This document shows positions 11,810-21,600 of a DNA stretch of 23,390 nt, in pieces. This stretch comes from Lobulomyces angularis (taxonomy: Eukaryota; Chytridiomycota; Chytridiomycetes; Lobulomycetales; Lobulomycetaceae). The notes below the pieces were generated by a model that was given only the letters and a program-made list of their open reading frames with translations, was not told where the DNA came from and did not search any database. The stretch covers positions 1 through 23,390 of the forward strand of contig JADHYX010000351.1 of NCBI GenBank assembly GCA_027604685.1, written 5' to 3'. How positions within the stretch are numbered: position 1 is the first letter of the stretch; every line of letters begins with the position of its first letter. Made by a program: the position numbers and the translations under genes.

Positions 11810-11823
11810 AATTTAACACAGTA
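11714..11823. promoter_or_regulatory. 110-nt divergent promoter with an uninterrupted 25-A tract
   Basis: Only 110 nt separate the Urm1 ATG (minus) from the membrane-protein ATG (plus). The gap contains an unbroken run of 25 A at 11778-11802. Poly(dA:dT) tracts of this kind are known in yeasts to exclude nucleosomes and support divergent promoters; that role here is inferred. A-runs also occur elsewhere in this genome. Confidence 0.45.
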
Positions 11824-13115
11824 ATGCTACAGATTATACAGGATATTCGTTTTGGTTTAACATTAGGTAAATTTATCATTTATAATTGGTATCTTTTTAT
11901 TTGAATTGAACATGAAATTTTAACCGATTAGCTGCACATGGAATTGCATCAGCATTACAAAGTGAAAAAACTAGATCTCACTTAATTAAAACATCATTAA
12001 GTTTAACTGCCGTAACATTTGGGTTAATAATTATTACTAGGTTTTTTTTATATTTTCCAATAATGTTTTGCAAACAAATTGTCAATTTTTTTACATTCAA
12101 CAAAGAAATCGTTTTGACTAACGAAATCAAAGTTCAGCACTTTTTTGATGCCATTGATTATAGTAAGACTATTAATAAAGCACTTCTTTTTCTCATAACC
12201 TTTTTCCACTTAAACAAAACATTTAACTTACAAAACCAAGTCTTGCCATCAATATTAAAACAATATATTTTTACTTATTTTAATACTACATTTTAGTTCT
12301 TTTTAACGGAGTTGGAATATTAAGCGAATTGGTGTTGGCTTTTTATGTATACCTCAAACCTCAAATAATGGATGACTTATTTTTGTAAGCAATTACTGTT
12401 TAAAAATTTTGAAATTCAAATCATTTTCTTTGAATAATTTCAGTGATACCTTAAAGAATGAAGAATTAAAATTAAAAAATTCTGCTATTCAAGATGAAGC
12501 AAAAAAACAGAAATTAATTTTTATTCAAAAAATTAAGTTAACAAAAAGGGAAAATAGTTTCGTTACTTTAAAAAAATATTTTGCAAGATCATTTAAAAAG
12601 CTAAAAAGATTGTTACCGTTATATCTTTTATCGAATTTACCACTTGTTGGAAAGTACGTTTTTCCTGTGGCAACGGTAAAGGTCCAAAGTTGTTTATTGT
12701 TTTTTACTGTCTTTTATAGGTTGCATACCTTTTACAGTCATTCAGCGCATCAATAGTATTATGTGGGTCAACTCTCTACTTTTTTCTCAATACCAACTTG
12801 CGCAAAAAAATATTACCAAATTTATTTGCCCTAAGAAGTTTTACAAGGGAAGTATTAGATTCTTATTTGTCCAGAACGAAAATGAGTAGAAAAGCTCAAG
12901 GTAATAACGCATTACTTACAACAGACTTACACATAAAATTTTTAAAATTAGCATTATGGTTCAGAAAAAACCAATTTGTATTTTTTGGGTTTTCTGCACC
13001 TTTTTTTTTATTTGGTTTTTTGCCAATTATTGGGCCCATCGCGTTTCCTTTAGGTATAGCTTCATCAGCAGTAATTTGTATTGAGTTTTTTGACATTAAG
13101 GAATTAATAGATTGA
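11824..13115 (+). CDS. Multipass membrane protein, possibly EI24/RRT8-like, 329 aa
   Basis: Exons: 11824-11866, 11932-12162, 12297-12384, 12444-12675, 12720-13115 (990 nt, stop TGA); all junction phases agree. There are several hydrophobic segments: around residues 37-60 (LTAVTFGLIIITRFFLYF), 92-111 (ILFNGVGILSELVLAFYVYL), the stretch holding LPLYLLSNLPLVGKYVF, and a C-terminal pair with FFLFGFLPIIGPIAFPLG. The LP-x-x-G-x-x-x-P-type turns between membrane segments and the Lys/Arg-rich loop (about 120-175) recall the EI24/CysZ-like group that includes yeast RRT8 and LDS proteins, but the match is from memory of the pattern and weak. A function cannot be given. The exon 2 donor (GTAAGA at 12163) is strong; without splicing the frame stays open to TAG at 12294-12296, giving a 135-residue product. 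Confidence 0.7.
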
Positions 13116-13258
13116 AGATATAACCCATTTTTTTTTTTAAATTTTAATTAAAGGATTACTTAAAAAAAAAAAAACTTTATTTCTAAATAATTTCCTAAAA
13201 TTTTTTTACATTTTTTTTTTTTTTCAAATTTTTAATTTTACTTAATCAACAACTAATT

Positions 13259-16115
13259 ATGATTAAAAAAAAAATATTCAATAAAAACCAAAGGAAAAAG
13301 TTAGATTTTGGATCTGATGAGGAAACTCAAATCGAAAATCCTGATCAAAATGTTTCAGTAATTTCAACAGAAAAAACAAAAAAAAAAAAAAGTAAGAAGC
13401 AAATTGATACCAATACCAACTTACTTACTTTTGATGAAGAACAAGAAGTAGAGAAAGTAAACGTTTAAAAATTTTATTACTTATTTTTATTAAATATTCA
13501 ACTATTTTTAATTTTTTTTTGTTGTTTACCCTAGTCCAGTTATACTTTTACAAAAAAAAAAAAAATTAAAAATAATCAAATTTTGTCATTCTCCTCAAAG
13601 GAAAAGGAACCGACAATCGATTATTCAGAAAATGCTTTAAACAATTTGAAAAAACAACAAATTTTTTTGAAAATAAATAACGATGTACATCAAGAAGAGA
13701 TCGCTGTGGATTTGGATGTCGACATGAATGCTGTTGGAGAATTTGATGATGTAGAGTTAATGGAGATTGAAAATTTCAAAAAGCAAAATAAGTCTAAAAT
13801 TTCAGTTATTCCAACTTTAAATGAAATACATGAAGCTAAGTTGTTAAGAAGTGGGCTTAGAGATATTTCAACTGCTACCCCTGCATCTCCCACAGGAAGT
13901 GACGACTTTATATCTTTTCACGAAAACGGGGACAGGGATGAAAATGACTTAGTCGGTAATAGTAAAAGACTTGTTTTGGATGACGGGGATAATGATGAAG
14001 CGTTTGAAAGTAATGAGGGTGCGAATTATAGCTTCGGTGATTCAGCTATACAAGAAGCTGAATTACAAAGAAAAAAAAAGTTTCAAAATGATTTGTTCAT
14101 TGCGTAAGAAAAACAGATTAAAAAATTTTTTTAAATAATATTGCATGCCTTTATTAAAAATTTAAAAAGAATAGCAATCGCTTACAATGTTTTTTTTTTT
14201 TTTTTTTTTTAAAGCCAGGACGAAGTAGAGGATGATCAAGTATTAGAATGGGAGGAAGAACAAATGAGAAATGGAGGAGTCAAAAGTACAGAAAATATAT
14301 TTATTAAGCCCAAAGTTAAATTTAAGCCTAAAGGTGAGTCCCCACATATAATTTTTAATGTTAAATATTTTATTTAGTACCAAAACCAATCAGTATACCA
14401 ACTTTTCAAGAAAAATTAAAAAGATTAAATAATTTAAATGAAAATATTTTAAAAGAAGTAAAAAATTTGGAAGATTTTAGTACCACCTTAAAAAATGAAA
14501 TCAATGAATCTAATGCCAAATTAATTTCATTTGATGCTCTCAAGTTAAGCAAAATCGATAAATACAACTTCTTTAAAGAGTTTCAATGTTTTACTGATGA
14601 TTTTACTGGCTTTTTAGATGCCAAGGTTTATAAATTATATTTACTTTTTTTGCTCACCCTTTTTTTTTTTATTTTTTTTTTTGATAGATACCAGTTGTTG
14701 AAAAAATTGAAAAAGAATACTTAAATTTATTTTCTGATAAGTCTTTAGACCCTGCTGAAATTTTAACAAAAAAAGGTAATTTAATTTGACCAACAATTCT
14801 TCATTAATTTTTCAAATTTATTATCTCAATGTTAAGAATTAATTAGGGAAGAGAAAGATAATATATTTAACGATGTAAATAGTGATTTTAAATCCTTAGA
14901 ATTTTTAATAAAGAAATATTTTGAAAGTTGGGCAAATTACTACAGAGAAGAGTACGATTTAGCTTACGGAACTTTAAGTTTACCCGGATTAACTGAAATA
15001 TATTTGAGACTTGAAATGTGTTCTTGGGAACCGTTTACAGTGAGTTTTAAAATAAGTATCCTTTTAATTCAAAAACTTCAGGCATTTGAACCTTTAGATA
15101 AAATGAATTGGCACAAGGCTTTATGCAATGCTAAAGTACCACCTTCGCCAAATTCAACAGAATTGCAGCATTTAAAAAAATGTGTAGAGAAATTTATATT
15201 ACCGAAATTGGTAGAGCAGATAAAGTATGGAATATTTGATCCCTTAGATAGAAGTTGCTGCAGAATGACGGTTTTGTTGATGCAAGATTTAGAAAATTAT
15301 TTTGGTGACAGTGACGACAGTTGGAAGGTATGAATATTAAAAAATTAAAAATTAAAACTTTGTCTAGAATGCCCTCAATTCAATAGAAAATAAATTAAAT
15401 GAAGAAGTGGAAAATGTTGTTGCCAGATTTCAAGAATTTGGGGCAGCAGGTGATGGTGTAGATATGTTTTTAGATGCTCTGAATGTAAATTAAAAAAAAA
15501 AAAAAAAAATTTATCCTAATTTTCATTTTTTTATTTTAGATTTACAAAAACATTTTTTTATTAATACATTATTTTAAAAAAGAAACGATTTTAAACTGGA
15601 TGCTATCTTTAACTAATAAAATGTTGTTTCCTAAAATAACTTCAAAATGGAAAATTTTTCAACAACAAAAAGATACCTTTAAGTTAAGTGAAGAAGAATT
15701 TTCGAAATTTAAGGTTGATTTTCTTTACCTGAAAGAGGTATTTATTTTTATAAAATATTAAAGTGGTTTAAATTTTCATTTATTTAATTAATTAAACTAA
15801 AGATTTTTGAAATTATTCCAAAAGAATGGTTGGAAACTAAACAATTTACAAATTCATTTTCCACTCCATTGTTTTTGGAAAATTTTGATTCAACATTAAA
15901 ATTTTTTTCAAATTTTGTTATTGAATTTCAAAGTGAACAATTGGTATTTATCAATGATAGGTAATAAAAAAAAAAAATATAAAAAAATTGAATTTAATTT
16001 TTATTTAATTTTTAATTTTATTTTTTTAAGAAAACTTATTTTAAGTGATATACTAAACTGTTTTTTAAAGATTAAGTCATTAAATGAAGCGTCTAGAATT
16101 GGAAAATTAATTTAA
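13259..16115 (+). CDS. GCFC-domain splicing protein, PAXBP1/ILP1-like, 742 aa
   Basis: The family (GCFC1/PAXBP1, plant ILP1, yeast Ntr2-related) works with spliceosome disassembly factors in the nucleus. Exons: 13259-13456, 13535-14103, 14215-14333, 14378-14625, 14688-14775, 14837-15039, 15082-15327, 15368-15484, 15540-15737, 15803-15960, 16031-16115 (2,229 nt, stop TAA). The N-terminus is charged and disordered with the family's NLLTFDEEQE acidic box; then comes VLEWEEEQMRNGG (about 265-277), closely matching the conserved EWEEEQIRKG segment. A coiled coil follows (FQEKLKRLNNLNENILKEV). The GCFC domain includes ESWANYYREEYDLAYGTLSL, PGLTEIYLRLEMCSWEPF and FEPLDKMNWHKAL. The exon 2 start is uncertain: 13535 or 13601 both keep frame. 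The 42-nt intron at 15040-15081 is in frame and stop-free, but removing it restores the family spacing between WEPF and FEPLDKMNW. The start is the first ATG of the open frame. Confidence 0.87.
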
Positions 16116-16570
16116 ATAATAATAATAATTTTAATTTATTTTATTTTATTTTTTATTAATTGTTTATACCAACATTTTTTCAATTATCCCCCGTTTTTGG
16201 TTTTTTTTTTTTTTTTTTTTTTTAAAAAAAAATAATTATAATAAATAATATATGGTTTAAAAATTGTGGTGTTTTAAATGAATTATATTAGTCATTTTTT
16301 TATTTTTTTAAAAAAAGATTGTTTTGCATGTTATTGGTGTTAAAAAAAAAATAAAAATAAAAAACACCTTACATATATAAATAAATTAACCTAAGTTTAA
16401 CAATTTTAGTGTAAAGAATTGAAGATTATATTTTCTTTTTATATTCACAAATATTATACAAAAAAAAAATTTGGTAAAGAAAAGAAAAAAAAAAAAACTA
16501 TATTACAAATATTCGTTTTAAAAATAAAAAATAAGAAAAAAAACTTCAAGGATGATAGATAAATTTTAGT
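16116..16570. other. Convergent intergenic region, low complexity
   Basis: This 455-nt gap lies between two convergent genes (GCFC protein and the GPI-type protein). It is almost only A and T, with a T run at 16201-16223 followed by an A run. I see no ORF, RNA gene or repeat element beyond these homopolymers; it presumably holds the two 3' UTRs. Confidence 0.6.
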
Positions 16571-16995
16571 TTACAATAATAACAGTGCTCCACATATTGC
16601 AAGTAAACCTACACTGAACTTTTCTTTAGTAGCCCTGTTGCTGGCTTTTGCAGTACTTGCAGTGGTTGTTGTGGAACTCAAGATGGTGGTTGTCGTTGAT
16701 CCAATTTCTAGTGTGCTAGAACCTTTAATTTTTTTTTATTGTTTAATAAAAAAAAAAATTAGATCTTTCTTGTATAATTATTATATGAACCTAATGCGGT
16801 AAAAGTTATCTCGGTAGTTGTTGCACTTGAACTTTCGGTTCCTGAAGGCAAGGAAGCTGTAGCAGAAGCACTTCCACTTTCCAAGGTATTTAGCGTAGAA
16901 ATTGTAGCTACAGTTTCAGTAAGATCTGAAGTGCTTTGGGCGAAGGAAACAGTGATTAGAAACAGTAACTTAATAACTAAAGTATAAAATTTCAT
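16571..16995 (-). CDS. Small secreted Ser/Thr-rich protein with GPI-type tail, 118 aa
   Basis: Two exons, 16995-16791 and 16722-16571 (357 nt, stop TAA), joined in phase. The N-terminus MKFYTLVIKLLFLITVSFAQ is a clear signal peptide with a likely cut near AQ-S. The body is rich in Ser and Thr (TLESGSASATASLPSGTESS, TTTTILSSTTTTAST), typical of O-glycosylated fungal wall proteins. The C-terminus has small residues (AKASN), a short basic spacer and a hydrophobic end (VGLLAICGALLLL), as expected for GPI anchoring. Function is unknown; a cell-wall or surface role is inferred. If the 68-nt intron is retained, the frame ends after SYNNYTRKI at 16759, giving a 78-residue secreted form with no GPI signal. 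It is followed upstream by a second gene of the same type on the same strand. Confidence 0.82.
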
Positions 16996-17776
16996 ATTTA
17001 AGTTATTTTTTTTTTTTATTTTATTTAGTAGCTATTTATACAAATTAATGATAAATTAGAATTAGAATGGTATGTGTTAATGGAATGAACGGCAAAAAGG
17101 ATACAATTAAAGTTGCATAGTATTTACTGGATTTAGAATACGAGTTTGATTTTTTAATTTTTAAGAAAAAAAAACTAGACACAATCTATATGAGCTGGAA
17201 CTTTAATTAAAGAACCTTCATTGGATTTGTTAAAAAAAAAAAAAAAAAAAAATTAAAGAGAAAGTAAGTGTTTTTAATGTAAACAGGCAGGATTGGCTTA
17301 ATTTAGCTTAATTTCGCCAAACTGTAGTCGAGCAAATATATGTTGCGAGTGATTAAGAAGAAATTAATTTCATAAAGCATTATGTGCATATAAACTCAAA
17401 AGTAGAGGTAAATTTGTGAAGTTGCGAGACGGCGATTAGCTTTTTCTTTAACAAAAACTTTTAATTTTCGTTATCTTCAATTTTAGCCTCAACATTTTTA
17501 ATTTCCAGAATTTCTTAAGTAAAATATTTATTGTGATTTTATTGTGAAATGAAACGCAATATTGTAGTAAAGCATTCACAATTTTTCTTTATTTTTATTC
17601 TATATTTTCTTCTAAGGTGTTGAAGCAATTTAAGAGAATAAAAAAAAAAAAAAAAATATATAGAATTTAAATAATTATTTTTGTATCTTTTTTTATTTTT
17701 TTCATTTTATTATGCTTCTTTTTTCATATATAAAAAAAAAATTAAGATTTAAATTAACAAATAGTATTATGTACAG
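16996..17776. other. Intergenic region between the two GPI-type genes
   Basis: These 781 nt contain no credible ORF; short open frames such as a 17-codon one at 17069 lack any support. I looked for tRNA-like arms and saw none. Several A/T runs are present. It holds the promoter of the downstream gene (TATA-like box listed separately) and the 3' UTR of the other. The stretch about 17270-17470 is less biased in composition but has no recognisable content. Confidence 0.5.
17033..17040 (-). promoter_or_regulatory. TATA-like box for the 118-aa GPI-type gene
   Basis: The minus strand reads TATAAATA here, starting 45 nt before the ATG at 16995. It fits the TATA consensus and a short 5' UTR. Because the region is very AT-rich, the match is suggestive only. 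Confidence 0.4.
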
Positions 17777-18181
17777 TTAAAGAGTGTAAATAGCAAGAGC
17801 AAGGGCAAATCCCAATCCAATGTTAAAACTTTTCATTGCACTACTTTTCGCAGTAGCAGCAGCAGTAGCAGCAGTAGTGGAGGTTGTAAGGATTGCAGAA
17901 GTTTCAAGTGAAGTGACTGCAGAAGAAAGAGTAGTGGTAGAGTTGAATAGAGCAGTTGAATTTCCAGAAACTTCAAGTGTAGCAGAGCCAGATTCTTGTA
18001 CAAAAGTCTCAGTTCCAGTTCCAACAGCATCTGAATTATTTGGACCATCAATTACCAAAGTAGGTTCATTATCTGCAATAGTGGTGGTCTGAGGGTTTCC
18101 AGCTTGATCTGTTCGTGTGATTGCTATTTGAGAAGTAGCAAGAGCGATGAGAGAGCAGCTGATCAAAGTTGTAAATTTCAT
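17777..18181 (-). CDS. Small secreted Ser/Thr-rich protein with GPI-type tail, 134 aa
   Basis: A single-exon gene. The N-terminus MKFTTLISCSLIALATSQ is a signal peptide ending in a plausible cleavage site. The body contains acidic and Asn-rich stretches (NEPTLVIDGPNNSD), two N-x-S/T sequons (NST) and a Ser/Thr/Ala-rich segment (ILTTSTTAATAAATAKSS). The end (SFNIGLGFALALAIYTL) is hydrophobic after small residues, the pattern of a GPI-attachment signal. It shares the MKF-T-L start and overall plan with the 118-aa protein downstream on the same strand, so the two may be diverged paralogues, although their bodies do not align obviously. A cell-wall or surface role is inferred; no known family is recognised. 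Long open frames on the other strand across this gene are shadows of its repetitive codons. Confidence 0.8.
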   Translation of the reverse strand: MKFTTLISCSLIALATSQIAITRTDQAGNPQTTTIADNEPTLVIDGPNNSDAVGTGTETFVQESGSATLEVSGNSTALFNSTTTLSSAVTSLETSAILTTSTTAATAAATAKSSAMKSFNIGLGFALALAIYTL

Positions 18182-18683
18182 TTTTTTTTTTTTTTAAATT
18201 GTAGATTTTTTTAGAATTTTCAAACTTTTCTTTTTTTTGATTTTAATTTTTATTTTTTTTTTTAATCCACCTAAATTTTTTGAATTTTTGGAAATAAATT
18301 TTTTTTTTTTTTTTTGGGCTACTTTTTATATTTTTTTTTTTTTACCTTATCTTAAATTATTTTCAAAAAAAAAATTTTTTTTAATAATTCTTACCAAGAA
18401 ATTTTTCCATTTTAATGGCCCCTTTTCGCCGTTTTGCCTCGCTTGATGTCCAAATTTTTTGTTGCGGCTTTTTTTTTTTTATTGAGTACAATTTTTTAAT
18501 AATTTTTTATGGTATTTTAATCTAATTTAAAATGAAATAATTGAGCAATGTTGTGCTTTAAAGTACATTGCTGCCAATATTTGAATTTATTATTTAGTTG
18601 AAGGTATAAATTAAGATATTTCTACTACTATGAACTCAGTGGTATTTACATGTTTTATTTTACTATATCTTACAATGTAATAA
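18182..18683. other. Intergenic region upstream of the GPI-type gene, with GC-rich island
   Basis: This 502-nt region lies between the 3' end of the large redox gene and the start of the 134-aa gene, so both are on the minus strand. Most of it is T-rich on the plus strand. A minus-strand TATAAAAA lies at 18323-18330, about 145 nt before the ATG. A GC-rich island sits at 18417-18468 (listed separately). No ORF is credible. Confidence 0.5.
18417..18468. promoter_or_regulatory. GC-rich island, possible upstream activating site
   Basis: In an otherwise nearly pure A/T stretch, this segment contains GGCCCC, CGCCG, GCCTCGC and TTGCGGC. On the minus strand, towards the 134-aa gene, it includes AGGGG (18419-18423), the core of the yeast stress-response element. 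A regulatory role is inferred only from composition and position, about 240-290 nt upstream of the ATG. Confidence 0.3.
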
Positions 18684-21600
18684 TTACGATAATACTTTAA
18701 CGATTTTTGATGAAGGGTAATCAACTTCTATTAGCATATCATGATATTTACAGATCATTTCTGGCGGACTGTATTTTAAAGAATTTATAAATTTTTTTTA
18801 AAAAACAAAAAAAAAAAAAAAAACTTGAAAATTTTCTAACCCACATATAAAGACTGCTGATTCTTGACTTTTTGCATCTGGCATAACTTCCTTCAGCTTC
18901 TTTCCGTCAATTTTTCCTGTTTCTGCATTATCTTTAGGAAATGCTATGGTTCAATTATAATCAAAATAAATTTTTTTTAAAAAACTAAAAGCTTACCGAT
19001 AGTTAAATGATGTACAACTTTTAATCTTCCATTAAAAGCATCAACTAACTCCTGTACATGTTCATATCCAAAGGTATTTTCCTGAGAATGGTTTCTTTAA
19101 CAAAAAAAAAAAAAAAACCGATTTTTTAAAAGAAAAAAATTTGAGGTTTGTACTGTACAAGTTATAAAGTACAATATTAGTTTCGGCTTTATTCATTTCA
19201 CTTAATTTTTTCCAGTAAAATAAATGATATTCAAGTAAATTTAACATAAAGGTTAGTCCATTTCCACCTAAAGAAAAAAAAAAATTTTAAAAACAGAGTC
19301 AAAAAAAAAAATAATATTAAATAAAAAATTAATTTTTTTAACTACCACTAATTAAACCTAGATTCTTCCAGCAACCATGATCATTTAATGCATTAGCGAA
19401 GTCTTTTCTAATTTCGTTAGAATCTTTTGGAAAGGAAACTCTAACTGAAGTTGCTTTATTTAAATAACTGTAAAAATTTATATAACAAAAATTAGGAAAA
19501 TAAAATAAAACAATAAAACAAACTTACGAAGTCATTAATCCACCATAAATTTTTATGTAAAATTCCAATTTGCCATTATTGATGTATCTGACTGCTGTAT
19601 AGGGTCTAAAAATAAAGACGCCTTCTTCATTTATATAACAAAACTCGACGTGCTTTCCTGGTGCCAAGGAAACACTTTTTCCTGACGGTATAGATAATTC
19701 AAGTCTTATCACCTTAAATTTTGCATTATCTTTTGTAACCTGGGTGCGGTCGCTAAAAAAAAGCACATAAGGCTTGAAAGGTATCGCAACAAAGTTATTT
19801 TTTTGGTCTTCTGAATCGTAATTACTATTCAAACTTCCAATTATCTTTCTCGTTATGGATGGCAAACTTTTTGGTAATTCAATTTTTCCAATCGCCATTG
19901 CTGCCAAATTGAACATCGCTAGTCTACTGTGCTCGTGATACTGATATTTTTCAAAGATAACTGAATTAACACTATTTTCAGTTGAGGAATTTTTACTGCG
20001 AACTATCCTACATTTCGAGCTCCTTTGCGTCTCTTGCAGAGACTCTTTATCTACTACCTCTACATCCTTTGCTAGCAATTTATCTAAAATTTTGCACCTT
20101 TGTTGTGTTTTCTCTTCTGATTCACCAAAAACCACCGTTTTTGTAGTCTCTTCATTTTTTAATTTAGACTTACAAAAATATGAAGTTGCTTCCAATCCCA
20201 GCACCATTTGTAGCGGTCTATATCCACCTGGATGTCTATCCATGTATGACTGCACATCGACTAAAAAAAAATTTCTTTGAATAAACTAAACCAATTAATG
20301 GTAGGTTTTTACATATGGTGTCACCCATTATTATCCATTTCGAAGATCCAGAAGACACCCTAAAGTTTATTTCTTCCCATGTATAGGCTATATAAATTTG
20401 AGAATTTTTTTATCTTTTTTTTATTTTTCATTTTACGCACCAGGTAATACATTCTTGTTAGACCTAAATCGATTTTTACTGTAAAATTTAACATTTCTCT
20501 TTCTTAATTCTCCAAATATTGTTGTTGCAGTATAGCATATTATTGGTATGGAAACAACGAGATAAGGTAGTATAACCGGTAGTTGTGGTGCGATCACAAC
20601 TAAATCTTTGGCTCCGAGAAACATGTTAGAAATCCCAAGTAAAAAAGTAGCATAACCAATCCACTTGTGGTAATTGCGAAATATTCCAAATAAAAAAAGA
20701 ATCTAAAATAAAAAGAAAAGAAAAATATTATTTGTTCAAATTAAAAAAAAAAAAAAAAAAAATTTTATATAGACATAACATTTTATATAATTAAGATATT
20801 TTTAAAAATATTCATGCTTACGCTAGGATGAGGAGCTTTACTGCTTATGGTTCCAGAAAATAAAAGAGAGATAATTAAACCTGCCAGTGATAAACCAATG
20901 TAGGAATGTAAAGTGAATTTTGTTCCAGAATTTGTAACTAATGCTGTTCCAGTAGTGATTAGGGTCTTCATTAAAAAAAAATAAAACATGGGTTATTTTT
21001 AATTTAAGAATTTAAAGGGTATTTACGTCTGACACTATGATACTCATAAACATTTGATGAATTTTTAACCATGCGAATGCATCTGTATAATACTTTGCAA
21101 CGAAAATTCCTAGAGGAAAAAATACTCCTGTAGTATAAAAAAAAAAAAAAAAATTTTTTAATTATGAATTACCGTAATGATTTGAAAAAAAAAATAAAAA
21201 ATAAAAATTTACCAAATAATAACGTCATTGATAAACCATGAAATACAAGCGTAGCGACTTTTGAATGTTTTTCTTCATGAGTTGCATGAGTATCCACAAA
21301 AACTGATTCAAAAAAGTTAATTTTTACAGCTCCGCGTATTGATCCATGATAATAAGGATATTTTTCCATTGCAGCTGCGTAAGAAATCCATTGTAATTCA
21401 TTTTTAAAATCAACAAATCTTGCATCCCCAGTAACGAGTTTTCTGGTAAAAGAAATAACACAGAGTGCCTCTTTTTTTTCATCTGTGATATCGAGAATAT
21501 CACTTATGATGGGTGATTCAGTCACGTCATTAACTATTCCCGTTCCAACAGCAGCAACACTCATTACTTCCCATTTACCGACATACTTAAACAAAAATGC

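Noticed and set aside
12063..12296. Stand-alone 77-codon ORF
   Set aside because: It is in frame with exon 2 of the membrane-protein gene and runs into its intron; a strong GTAAGA donor and matching phases explain it.
16201..16223. Long T run and other homopolymers as telomere or satellite sequence
   Set aside because: They are simple homopolymers scattered through introns and gaps, with no repeated unit of telomeric type.
17270..17470. Possible tRNA or other small RNA gene in a less AT-biased stretch
   Set aside because: No cloverleaf arms, T-loop sequence or polymerase III boxes could be found by eye.
17820..18092. Ala/Val-rich 90-codon plus-strand ORF over the 134-aa gene, and a Leu-rich minus-strand ORF in another frame
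   Set aside because: Both arise from the repetitive Ser/Thr/Ala codons of the real gene read in other frames. The real frame has a signal peptide and GPI-type tail.
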